This document shows positions 43,467 to 53,741 of a stretch of 64,000 nucleotides of DNA, piece by piece. Source of the stretch: Paraphysomonas bandaiensis (taxonomy: Eukaryota > Chrysophyceae); the NCBI GenBank assembly GCA_965644295.1, contig CBFFRP010000241.1:1-64000 (forward strand). Direction: 5' to 3'. A model generated the notes under the pieces. The model was given only the letters and a program-made list of their open reading frames with translations, did not search any database and had not been told where the DNA came from. Within the stretch, counting starts at the first letter, position 1, and each line of letters begins with the position of its first letter. Both the position numbers and the translations under genes were made by a program.

Positions 43467-43990
43467 CATTTTGATTGTATTCAGTCGATTGTGGTCATTC
43501 GGAATTGTTTCCGTACTACACTTTCCTTTGACCCGGTTAATCAACTATCAGTCAGTTATTCCTGATATTTTTATTATTTATATTTTTGCTTTTACGCACT
43601 GTCGCATTATTTAACATTGAAAAGCCAGCACGTCGTGCATTGGAAACATGGATCGGACAACTCTACGATCCTGAATCTCTGTTGTCATGTGCAATCAAAT
43701 CAATCAAAGAATGAGAGTGCACGTGAGTACGAGTTGTTGTAGGCATAGATCACAAGCAATTGATTGATTGATAGATTGATTTACTGTTCGCCACGCATTA
43801 AATTAGGTTAGTAATGTGGTGGTATTTTCTACTCACGATACGAGGTATACGGTTAAAACTATGTTACAGGTAGTCTTATCAGTGCCTAGTTTCTTCCGCT
43901 CATGTACGCATTTATGATCCTCTCCATTACAGCATCTGGAAGCTGATATACTTCTTCCCATCTCAGATCCCAGGTATCGTGCCTATTGAG
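43467..43990. other. 3' flank of WD40 copy 1
   Basis: To about 43818 this is nearly the same as the flank of the second WD40 copy (46561-46918). After that, unique sequence with no gene. Confidence 0.6.
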
Positions 43991-44592
43991 TTATACCAGA
44001 CTATTCGTCAAGCCTCGTATCAAAAAAGAATATGAGATATCGAGAATTGGCGATAAACCTCCAAATGCATCCAATCGATGACTACAAAACATTAATCCGC
44101 AGACTGTTAGAAGCTCGACTGTTGGAATGCTCTTATCGAACAACGAGGACACAAAAACCGACAGTATTCAGCTTGCAGCTTCAAAACCCCTGTTTTTCCC
44201 GGAACAAAGTAAATTTCAAGCGCGAAAAGGGGACATCTTTCAGAAACCGCTCCAACAAACCGAAACATGATAAGAGAGCTGATAAAGACATTAAGTGTTT
44301 CCAATGCGAAGGAAAGGGTTACATTGCATCGGAATGCAAATTCTCATGGAAAAAGATTCAGCGGAAAACGACAATTCAGGAAGGCCAAATATCAGACATC
44401 ACCACCTCATATACAGATTACCGACAATGATGAAGGTCAGTTCGAACAACAGTATACCGAATTTGAAAACAGAGGAGTCTCATGTAGTTAAAAGTATGAA
44501 AAAAAATCACATCATTCATGTCGTTTCACTCCTTCCAGTCAATATTATTAAAAACTAGTTTCAATATTCGCAGTGTTGCCTTATTGGAAAAT
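43991..44592 (+). mobile_element. Retrotransposon gag fragment with damaged zinc knuckle, copy 1
   Basis: The open frame 44032-44430 reads MRYRELAINLQ, a helical segment, a basic stretch (RNRSNKPKHDKRADK) and CFQCEGKGYIASEC. This is a CCHC zinc knuckle of retroelement Gag with the His changed to Tyr. It ends in a stop soon after, with no protease or polymerase following. The copy at 48552 keeps His. It is a decayed, probably Ty1/copia-like, gag piece. Confidence 0.65.
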
Positions 44593-44922
44593 GTTGAGTT
44601 CTGCAATATGATGTGATATATATTGTGCAATTGAAGTGAGTTAACAATGTGCAATAGGTAAAGTCAACTCACAGGTGTAACGGGTGATTATAGTTACAAA
44701 GGAATTAAATTCAGTTACTGATGTGTGACTATACAAGATATAGAGCTGACTGATGAACATATGATAAACAGATGTTGCTATAAGAACAGATGTTTCAACA
44801 TATGTTACACGAATATATAGTGAAGTGTTCAGAATAATAATCATAATTTCTTACTTGAAAGTGCATTGTGTTCAACAGCAAGGTTACGGTTTTACGCGTA
44901 GATCAAAGTTAACTTCAGTGAA
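44593..44922. other. Intergenic with diverged repeat
   Basis: Contains the second copy (44690-44880) of the repeat at 24655-24840. No gene. Confidence 0.4.
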
Positions 44923-45237
44923 ATGTCCATTGTTAACATGGTAGCGAGTGGTAGCACTGAAGAGACGAAGGAGGACAACAAGGTGCTGAAGTTCGACAAG
45001 TATCAGGCGGAGGCGTCTGCTCAAAAAAAAAGGATTCATCTGATAAACAAAAATCGGAACCATCTGGGGTTAGAGCCGAAACCTGCTGGAGGAGGCAGAG
45101 CACGAGAATTATGGCATGAGCGAAATGACACGTGTGTTGCAACGATTTGGGAGGCTTGTGAACATGACGCTGGTGGGGAAAGTGATTATTCAGGAAGTGG
45201 GGGCGGTTTTACTTCAGGGGGATCTGGGAAAGCGTAA
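44923..45237 (+). pseudogene. Chimeric open frame ending in the duplicated TPR tail
   Basis: A 104-codon frame from ATG at 44923. The first 82 codons are unrelated to the TPR gene (LKFDKYQAEASAQKKRIHL, then RARELWHERNDTC). The last 22 codons, from 45170, are the duplicated tail GGESDYSGSGGGFTSGGSGKA with its own stop. The frame is kept across the junction. It may be expressed by chance, but it looks like the product of a recent duplication into other DNA. Confidence 0.5.
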
Positions 45238-45563
45238 TGTTCTGTGATGTATTAACGAAAGTAGTTGTAAAATATGTATTGCTCTCTTTTTCATATGATA
45301 CTATGTAATGAGATGATTTAGTTATGATTTCAAGTAATGAATATGATGTGTTTGGTACTGTTTTTTATTCAAATTATTTCCCCATTCTTCAACTTTTGAC
45401 ACATTGACACTTAGAATTAAGTACCTGAACTTCAACACAGCACAGTCTCTGTGGCTAAACCAAGAAATAGGAGTGCGAAAAACACATATATAGGAAATTC
45501 AAGGTTATAAAAACATTATGGACCTTGGTACAGGATGCCTTGGTTGTTCTCTGGAGGCTTCTG
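45170..45563. repeat. 394-bp duplicate of the TPR gene 3' end
   Basis: Copy of 38388-38781 with three visible base differences. Its right end is fused to the middle of a WD40 gene copy at a shared CTG. Confidence 0.9.
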
Positions 45564-46560
45564 AAGAGCGTGTGGAGTCACTTATGATAAGTCAGCGGAA
45601 AACTGAAGAGCGTGTGGAGTCACTTATGATAAGTCAGCGGAAAACTGAAGAGCGTGTAGCAGAGCTTTGGGCAACACAGTTTTCATTAAGTCGTGCGAAA
45701 GATGCGGGGTTCACTTGTTCGCAGGCTAGGTCTGCGGGATATACTTGTTCGCAGGCTAGGTCTGCGGGATATACTTGTTCGCAGGCTAGGTCTGCTGGAT
45801 TTACTTCGGAGGAATTGTCAAATGTATCCATACTCTGTCGGGTCATACTAATTATGTCACCTGTGTGAGTGTGCTTCCAGATGGTCGTATTGTGAGTGGT
45901 TCTTGGGACAACACTCTTCGCATTTGGGATGCATCCAGTGGACAGAGTATCCTTACTGTGCGGGGTCATACTAGTTATGTCAACTGTGTGAGTGTGCTTC
46001 CAGATGGTCGTATTGTGAGTGGTTCTAATGACAGTACTCTTCGCACTTGGGATGCATCCAGTGGACAGTGTATCAATGCTCTGTCGGGTCATACTAGTTA
46101 TGTCAACTGTGTGAGTGTGCTTCCAGATGGTCGTATTGTGAGTGGTTCTAATGACTATACTCTTCGCATTTGGGATGCATCCAGTGGACGGTGTATCAAT
46201 GCTCTGTCGGGTCATACTAATTATGTCAGCTGTGTGAGTGTGCTTCCAGATGGTCGTATTGTGAGTGGTTCTGCTGACTATACTCTTCGCATTTGGGATG
46301 CATCCAGTGGACAGAGTATCCTTACTCTGTCGGGTCATACTAATGTTGTCAACTGTGTGAGTGTGCTTCCAGATGGTCGTATTGTGAGTGGTTCTAATGA
46401 CTATACTCTTCGCACTTGGGATGCATCCAGTGGACAGTGTATCAATGCTCTGTCGGGTCATACTGGTTATGTCAGCTTTGTGAGTGTGCTTCCAGATGGT
46501 CGTATTGTGAGTGATTCTGGTGACAATACTCTTCGCATTGTGGAGGAAGAGTGGATTTAG
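45518..46560 (+). pseudogene. Second WD40 copy, chimeric 5' end and frameshift
   Basis: The frame opening at ATG 45518 lies in duplicated TPR-gene flank (MDLGTGCLGCSLEAS). It enters the WD40 gene at 45564 within the ESLMISQRKTEERV repeats, so the first ~145 codons of the parent are missing. Four decapeptide repeats follow. At about 45820-45835 a 16-nt deletion, relative to 42600-42615, between two GT dinucleotides shifts the frame, and the first frame stops at 45868. The WD40 array continues open from 45865 to 46560 in the next frame with six 123-nt repeats. No splice sites rescue it obviously. It is either dead or yields a bare propeller from the internal ATG. Confidence 0.75.
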
Positions 46561-47108
46561 CATTTCGATTGTATTCATTCGATTGAGGTCATTCGGAATT
46601 GTTTCCGTACTAGACTTTCCTTTGACCCGGTTAATCAACTATCAGTCAGTTATTCCTGATATTTTTATTACTTATATTTTTTGCTTTTACGCACTGTCGC
46701 ATTATTTAATATTGAAAAGCCAACACGTCATGCAATGGAAACATGGATAGGACAACTCTACGATCCTGAATCTCTGTTGTCATGTATGCGCAATCAAATC
46801 GATCAAAGAGTGAGAGTGTGCACGTGAGTACGAGTTGTTGTAGGCATAGATTACAAGCAATTGATTGATTGATAGATTGATTTACTGTTCGCCACGCATT
46901 AGATTAGGTTAGTAATGTATATACTAAGTGTGTTACTAAGTGTCGAATGTAAGTGTTACTATTATCGAATGTTAGTTAATGTAGAAAATGGAACAAACTA
47001 AGAAATTACTAAGGAACAGATGGTAAGAAATATTACTAAGTAGAAATAAACGATGCAGGAAGAAGTGTTAAATCAGCCGACGGAAATGTATTGGTTTCAG
47101 TGAGGTGG
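46561..47108. other. 3' flank of WD40 copy 2
   Basis: Duplicated flank to about 46918, then unique AT-rich sequence. No gene is seen. Confidence 0.5.
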
Positions 47109-47330
47109 TCATGATTCCGTGAATTCTCCAGTTCGAGCTGCCACATGCTGCTGCTCGCTTAAAATATCCATTCTCTTGCAGCGAATATTAGTAACGATTT
47201 GAATCGTTTCATCCAGTGTATCTAGACAAGTAAGAGCATGCAATGTCTGATAGAAGGGATCAGGACTGCGGTCTTCCATGATCGAATACTCTGCAGGATC
47301 GTCAGGCAAGGGAGTGAAATCTTCCTCCAG
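47109..47330 (-). pseudogene. Isolated exon-like fragment
   Basis: Minus-strand frame reading LEEDFTPLPDDPAEYSIMED, then FYQTLHALTCLDTLDETIQI and KRMDILSEQQHVAARTGE. It has protein-like composition and a helical, Glu/Gln-rich end. An 18-nt phrase inside it (GATCGTCAGGCAAGGGA) is repeated at 47353. No further exons could be joined. Family unknown; it may be a gene remnant. Confidence 0.3.
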
Positions 47331-48551
47331 CTCCAGAGCGCAAGTAAAATCCAGGATCGTCAGGCAAGGGATTTTTACTTACGCTCTCTGGATACGAGTG
47401 TATGTATGGGAGGTGTATGAGCTCTACTGTACTGGGATACCCTTCGTGCTGACAAGAACAAAAGCGTCGTTTTTTCATCGTCTTCTCCAAAAAGACATAC
47501 CGCAGAGCTTGCCAATAAAAAAGTGTCCCTCCAACACACACACTGTGAGGACAAGAATCTTTGTCGTGATGATAACTCTGACTTGATTGCAGTGAAATTG
47601 TGATTGTATAGTAATCACAAATCACAAATGCTATGCGGCTGACTAAAAAGTGTGACGTCGAACAGAACATTGAAGTATTGGCAGGCACTGGTATATGACA
47701 GCGTTTTGGAACTCCAAGAAGCAGATTAGGGATGGTTTGAGGGATCATGTTATCGTCCTCCAGCTGAAATCTTGATGTCGTGTTGCTCAGAATAAAAGAA
47801 ACCGCAACTTCAATTTAGAAGTAGCGAATGTCACGTACTTAGTTAGTAATTTGGAATTCCAATAAGCAATTTGAGAGAGCGAATACACTGTGAATTGTGC
47901 TCTTATTAACTGTGAGTTCGTATAGCAAGCTTCAAAACTAACTGTCTATGCGGGAGAGCTATTGTAAAGGTTTATGCCTCATTATCGACAAAATGAGCGT
48001 GACAAGTGGGTTCCCATGACCTGTAGAAATGCGGAGAGTGTATGTCTCGAGGTTATTGAAGATGACGCAAGCACTATATGCCTATTAGTATTGGAGGGGA
48101 GTAAAGCATTTGAAATGCGGAGTGAAAGTTCAGTCCGAGTACTTTGTTGATTCATGTGCTGATTTACAGCATGAAACCGTGTTTGAAATCGAAAAAGAAG
48201 ACCATGCAGGTGAGGTAGTGGATATGCTCGACTTACTGAGCAATGCTCTCAGTCGTGGTAAAAAGAGAAATGCATCAGAAATGGCTTTCAGCTCCAGAGA
48301 CTCCCAGCTAGTGTCAGGTAATAAGTAGTGGTACTAGAGACTAGAGTAGTAGAGTGTGTAGCTGGAGTACTATTGGGCTGTTGAGTAATAATCAGTTCAT
48401 TCATTGTATGTACAGTTATTGCTTTTCTTTTACATGCGCAAGCAATAATGAGAACTAGATGGTACTGTACTGAAGTATAAGATTAGGTGAAATTTGTATA
48501 TGCTCAAGATTTGTCGTTAATTTGCAGCAAACGCATGCATGTGTATGTATT
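47331..48551. other. Region without a supported gene
   Basis: Two weak frames lie here: 47302-47748 minus, which is low quality, and 48110-48328 plus, with an acidic and Ser-rich end. Neither has a motif, a good context or a splice partner. Confidence 0.35.
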
Positions 48552-49154
48552 ATTATACCTGACTATTCGTCAAGCCTCGTATCAAAAAAGAATATGAGAT
48601 ATCAAGAATTGGCGATAAACCTCCAAATGCATCCAATCGATGACTCCATAACATTAATCCGCAGACTGTTAGAAGCTCGTCTGTTGGAATGCTCTTATCG
48701 AACAACGAGGACACAAAAACCGACAGTATTCAGCTTGCAGCTTCAAAACCCCTGTTTTTCCCGGAACAAAGTAAATTTCAAGCGCGAAAAGGGGACATCT
48801 TTCAGAAACCGCTCCAACAAACCAAAACATGATAAGAGAGCTGATAAAGACATTAAGTGTTTCCAATGCGATGGAAAGGGTCATATTGCATCGGAATGCA
48901 AATTCTCATGGAAAAAGATTCAGCGGAAAACGACAATTCAGGAAGGCCAAATATCAGACATCACCACCTCATATACAGAATACCGACAATGATGAAGATC
49001 AGTTCGAACAACAGTATACCGAAATTGAAAACAGAGGAGTCTCATGTAGTTAAAAGTATGAAAAAAATTCACATCATTCATGTCGTTTCACTCCTTCCAG
49101 TCAATATTATTAAAAACTAGTTTCAATATTCGCAGTGTTGCCTTATTGGAAAAA
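48552..49154 (+). mobile_element. Retrotransposon gag fragment with intact zinc knuckle, copy 2
   Basis: Nearly identical to 43991-44592. The frame from ATG 48588?-48594 to 48992 ends with CFQCDGKGHIASEC, a proper CX2CX4HX4C knuckle, after the same basic stretch. It is cut at both ends relative to a full Gag, and no LTR or polymerase is next to it. Confidence 0.65.
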
Positions 49155-49206
49155 GTCTTCTAGTACACATCTAACGACGAATAGTGACGTAGCCCTGTCA
49201 TCTATA

Positions 49207-50241
49207 CTAGGGCTAGGTAACAATATATTGCAATACTATTGATAGATAGCGTCTCACCAATAATATTGATGGAATTTTTAAACTGACCCAACAATAAAAT
49301 TGCTATATTATATTAGCAATAGGTGTTAAAAACCCGCACCAACTTAGTAGCTAGATGAATGCTAGACAAACTAGTTAGACCTCTACCTGAAACTAATCTG
49401 CTAATCAGTACACACTTTTTTTATCCTACTAATTAACGCTACGGAAGCTGCTTGTGCGTCGCCGCAATCACCAAGGTGCTACCACTTCCTTAAGGTGAAC
49501 ATCCCGGATGCTTGACTTCAGCAGGCAGCCCAATACACCGGTTACCCTTCAGGGTGCTCTTGAAGTGGGTCTATTCCCGGATGCCTGTTTATTCGTCAGG
49601 GCGCAAAGACGTCTACACAAGTGACACTTATTGGTGTCCCTTGTACCACACAAGCATTCGGCTATGAGCTATGAGTGGGCAGAAGAATATCTGCTGACTA
49701 TGTTTGCGGCTCACGTTAGTTTCCCAGTGAGAATCTCTCCGGTACTTATCCCCCAGAACACCACGAAAAGGCGCGAGTCCGACTTGTTGAGGGTCGCGGC
49801 CCCCAATCTACCCCCTCGCCCACGTCAGTCAGGCTAGGAACACTCGACTCACTAAAATTCAGAACCCTGTGCCTCTCCAAAGCCTTGCAGAATCCTACCC
49901 CAAGGGACGCCCCCCTGACCAACAAACCCATCTGCACTCTTAGGACTCACGTCCATAAAGGACGGAAATGGTTGCACCTTGGTGCTTGGGACGACGCACA
50001 AGTAGCTTTCGTAGCGTCACATATAGTAGGATATGAGAATTCGTACTAGTTACTCACAGACAGGTAGACGTCAATCCAGCTTGACAAGTTTTCATCTAGC
50101 TACGTATCTAGTGCCGATTCTCTCATGTTATACCAGGTCCTGTAAAGTAGCTCCCAATATATTGCAATCAATATTGAGTTAGACATATATACGAAGCCAT
50201 TCTTTACTGGAGGGTGCTATATATATTGTTCCCTAACCCAG
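49207..50241. mobile_element. Outer hAT-like non-autonomous element
   Basis: The left end CTAGGGCTAGGTAACAATAT pairs with the right end, whose complement reads CTGGGTTAGGGAACAATAT. Inside lies a complete R1 element. No convincing target duplication was found, so the exact ends are approximate. No transposase is visible. Confidence 0.5.
49340..50120. mobile_element. Interspersed repeat R1, complete copy with long inverted ends
   Basis: Arms 49340-49494 and 49967-50120 are inverted repeats of about 155 bp, seen in GTAGCTAGATGAA and in GCTGCTTGTGCGTCG...CACCAAGGTGC against their complements. The core (49491-49790) is the part found as fragments at 7600, 19770, 24910 and 61376. A non-autonomous, fold-back type DNA transposon is the best reading. 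There is no transposase. Confidence 0.6.
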
Positions 50242-50467
50242 ATGTAGATAGCATTTTCATATCTCTTATAACTATATTACATAATATATAACTAAGATTG
50301 ATTTCCTTGGTTGCACGCCATTCAAAGATATCTACTTATTATTAGCTAATTTCTTTCACGTTCTAATGATTTCCCTCCTTCACAAGGTCTCTTCCTCCGG
50401 CCCGTAAATAAACAATATATAATATTATTATTCAGTACTTAAATACATGCGTAGACTCCATTTTTAG

Positions 50468-51152
50468 CAGGGCTGCGTAACAATTAATTGCATGGAACAT
50501 ACGTAGGGTTGCAATTAAATTGCAATTAGTTGGCAATTATTAACTATAGTATAAGAGCACATAATATTAGAATTAGAAGTTGCAAAACATTAAGGACGAT
50601 GGCCATTTATTACCCTTTTAATGGCTATTACAATTGTGGGAAGGTTAGCTTCTCATTATAACGTTTTCTTGACATTAAGAAAGGAACTGTTTTTTTGAAC
50701 GGTCGATTATGTGTCTTTTTTCCTCTTGATTTTGAGCTACAAAACTTAGTTCAGCTCGACCCATAGTGTATATGTAATGCTCAATACCCCTCTAGTGGAA
50801 GATATAAATCTATAGGTAGTGTGGCAATCATGTTCTTCCGACCCTGGATGCCTTACAGGGCACTGCAGGATTGAAGTTCACTACGAACTGGATGTACAGC
50901 GGTATGCACATGGATTATCAGGGCTTTTGGGCTTTTTACTGTTTTTTGCAGACGAAAATCTGGATAATTAGAGTTTTGACCATGTAAATATCATACTCCG
51001 TCAATTATATCATCATACGGTTGAAGATGCTATACTTGTTTGCAATGAGTAACGATAATTGGCACAATTAAATTGCAATAATTGCAATTATAATTGCGCG
51101 AGCTATAACTAATAATTACAATTTAATTGCAATTAATTGTTACGCAGCCCTG
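50468..51152. mobile_element. Non-autonomous hAT-type element with 8-bp target duplication
   Basis: The left end CAGGGCTGCGTAACAATTAA and the right end TTAATTGTTACGCAGCCCTG are perfect inverted repeats. Flanks are ATTTTTAG (50460-50467) and ATTTTCAG (51153-51160), an 8-bp duplication with one change. CAGGG ends and 8-bp duplications define hAT elements. The 685-bp interior is AT-rich with no transposase. Confidence 0.85.
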
Positions 51153-51646
51153 ATTTTCAGTACCAGTCAATATGTTCACATGATTAGCCACTACAGTGTA
51201 CACGTGTACACTGCCAAGCGAAGACTACCTACTGCTTAGCTAATCACAACTTTCCTCATACTCATTATTGGAGCATCATCACAACAATTGTTCAAAATTA
51301 ATTGAAATATGCATGCATCCGGCCACAAAAGTGTCGCTTAGTTTTCAGAAATGTACAGCATCATAGTGGAGTAGGTTGCATACTTTTACGCAACACTGAG
51401 GGAATAAGTTTAGCTGCACCAAAGAGGCGTTCACCAAAGTTTAAGGTTTTAAGTTTAAGTATGGATTAGTTTTGAGACTACCAACAACTTGTAACTACCA
51501 ACACGTGACTTTGGTCCAAGTAAAGACAGTCGCAAATCAAAACAGCAGCAACAATAGCCAATATTTTATATATTAGTACAGCTGCAGAGGCATACCATGA
51601 CAATGTCATCGCATACACGCACTGAAGAAGTCATACCTAAAAATAC
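51153..51646. other. Intergenic
   Basis: AT-rich sequence downstream of the minus-strand gene. Includes the small palindrome CAGTGTACACGTGTACACTG (51194-51213). No gene. Confidence 0.5.
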
Positions 51647-53045
51647 CTAACTGCTATCGTCATCACTGCTATCACCTCCAAATGCTGCAGCGAAACCTCC
51701 TCCGCCTACGGCCTTTCCAGACGATTGCACCCTGTTGCTCGTCACGGTTTTCTTCTTGCCTATATTCGTAGTCCATGAGGATGTGCTGTTAGTAGAGGTT
51801 GCAATACGTCCTTGCGTGCCGGACTTTGAGGTTACGGCTGATTTTTTCTTGCCCGCAGATAACTTCTTACGAGAGGCCTCATATTTCGATTTGCCGAGAG
51901 CCTCCTCGTATTCACATCGCTTCGAAAATTCTTCATCCGACTCGAACCAACATCGACTGCGTTCCTTTAATTCTGCAACTCTCGACTCCATATCAGACTT
52001 CCCCTCCAGCGTCTTGAGATCTGCTAAAGTGAGAGCAACAGACCGGGATCGCTCTTCCAGTGCATACAACGGCTGCAGTTGAACCACCAGGCGCTGGATT
52101 TCATCGCCGTGACGCAGGCGATGTACAATAGGGGATACTCCCTGCACCGCCGTTCGTCTTGCGGAAATAGCTGCCATTTTCTCCTGTAGTTTTTCTACCT
52201 TTTTCGTCTTTCCCTCAGCGCGGGCAGATTCAACTTCTGCCGCAACAGTCTCTAAGTTGGCAGCGAAACTCTCCAGCAGCTGCTCACGCTCCGCAGCTGT
52301 AAGATTTCCCTTATCCACCATGGCTTTGATTTCTCCCTGCAGCCAAGTAATCTTCTCCTGATCGCATCCGCAGTTAGCGTCGTATATCGCCTGCTCAGAA
52401 GGTGATAGAAGCACACCGGTCATTAGCTTTTGCTCTAGAGCCTCAAATGTTGCTCTGGAATCTTGCAATATCTTGAGCAAACGCTTACGCTGGGACCAGG
52501 ACTCAGTCTTACTAGATACTATTTCACAGAACGTACTAAATTCACAAGCAGTGACAATGTACTCTTTGGAGTTTACATTGATAGTCTGTTCCGAAGGCTT
52601 CATCTCATCATTAGTTGATTTCATATTAGCACATGTGACATATGGAAATACTATAACAACTTTAAGATTTTGTCCTGTATCATGTTGTTGTTTAAATGTT
52701 CCTTGACATGAATAATCTAATGCAGCTGAACGATCATCTTTATATCCAATCTCCCTTAAAGCGGATGTCATCCACTTAATCAGATCATCCGAATAACGGG
52801 ATCTAACAAGCTTCCCTCCACCCACAACAAACGTGAATTTAATCTATATAAAAATCTGATTATTTTAATATATAAAACACTGTATATAAAACCATTTGAG
52901 TTGGTGTATTGAGTGGTTGACTGAATGCTTGATGAATGAGATCATGTGTACGTGATTCTGTATAGCCTGCAAGATCATACTGTTCACTTGATAGAGAGGA
53001 TCTGATATCACCAGCTAAACCATTGATTTGTTCAAATTCTGTCAT
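51647..53045 (-). CDS. Conserved-looking coiled-coil protein, function unknown
   Basis: Exons 53045-52893 and 52843-51647, 449 residues. The intron is 49 nt, and the joined frame reads PLNTPTQMIKFTFVVGGGKL. The first 130 residues are compact and look conserved: TFVVGGGKLVRSRYSDDL, LREIGYKDDRSAALD, then QGTFKQQHDTGQNLKVVIVF. Residues about 170-330 are charged helices with coiled-coil character (LESFAANLETVAAEVESARA). The tail is Lys/Ser/Thr-rich and ends GGGFAAAFGGDSSDDDSS. I believe the N-terminal part is a widely conserved eukaryotic domain of unknown role, but I cannot name it. Cytosolic; no membrane segment. Confidence 0.75.
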
Positions 53046-53741
53046 TGTTAAATGAATTGATATGGAAGGTGGTTATATATGTATGTGTATAGATGGGAGT
53101 GTGTCTATATGGGAGTGTATGTGTATATATGTGTGTGTCTATCTATACATACATACACAGCAAGCAACACATACATACATACACACATACACATACATAG
53201 AGAGCACTAAAATACCATCGAGAAGAATCCATATCATATGAAACTATACATACAACCACATGGAATATTATACTGTCCATTGGACTATAAAATGGGGGAA
53301 ATATAGCCCAAATATCAGTTTTTATCCCCATATTATTAAAAAGCTAAGAAAACAAGCTTGTTGAGTTGTAAAAACCCGAAGAAGTATAGTTTGTAAACTG
53401 AAGACCTCCTATTTTTGCAAAATCTCAGATTATCTTGCATCAAAATATTGGAATATCTTTATGGTGTATGTACGTATCGGCAATCAGCATCTTATTTTTT
53501 CGGAAATATATTGAAGCATAAATCCTCTATATTACTATAATATAACTACGGCTGGAATACATATAATTGTTGTCTCAATATTCGAGGCATCTTTAAACAA
53601 AAATATACAAACGATGCCGATATGTATGTATATAGAGGGACATAGTCGTGAAGAAGAAGCAACGTGCCGATAGAGCAGCAGGCAGGATGGAAGTCACATA
53701 TAGCCATAAACATACATATAGAGCATACGTATCCTAAGGCT
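53046..53741. other. Intergenic with microsatellite and MITE
   Basis: Holds GTGT/CATA microsatellites (53075-53205) and MITE copy 5. It lies between the divergent genes at 53045 (-) and 53742 (+). Confidence 0.6.
53476..53623 (+). mobile_element. MITE family M, copy 5
   Basis: Starts ATCGGCAATCAGCATCTTAT and ends AAACGATGCCGATAT, giving the clearest view of its ATCGGCA inverted ends. It lies about 120 bp upstream of the polyketide synthase start. Confidence 0.75.

Noticed and set aside
42594-43544. A 316-codon minus-strand open frame opposite WD40 copy 1 (and a 334-codon one opposite copy 2)
   Set aside because: The 123-nt repeat unit is a multiple of three and happens to have no stop on the other strand, so the frame is just the repeat read backwards (HTHTxDxxSMTRQS repeats). 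No motif; a shadow of the WD40 array.
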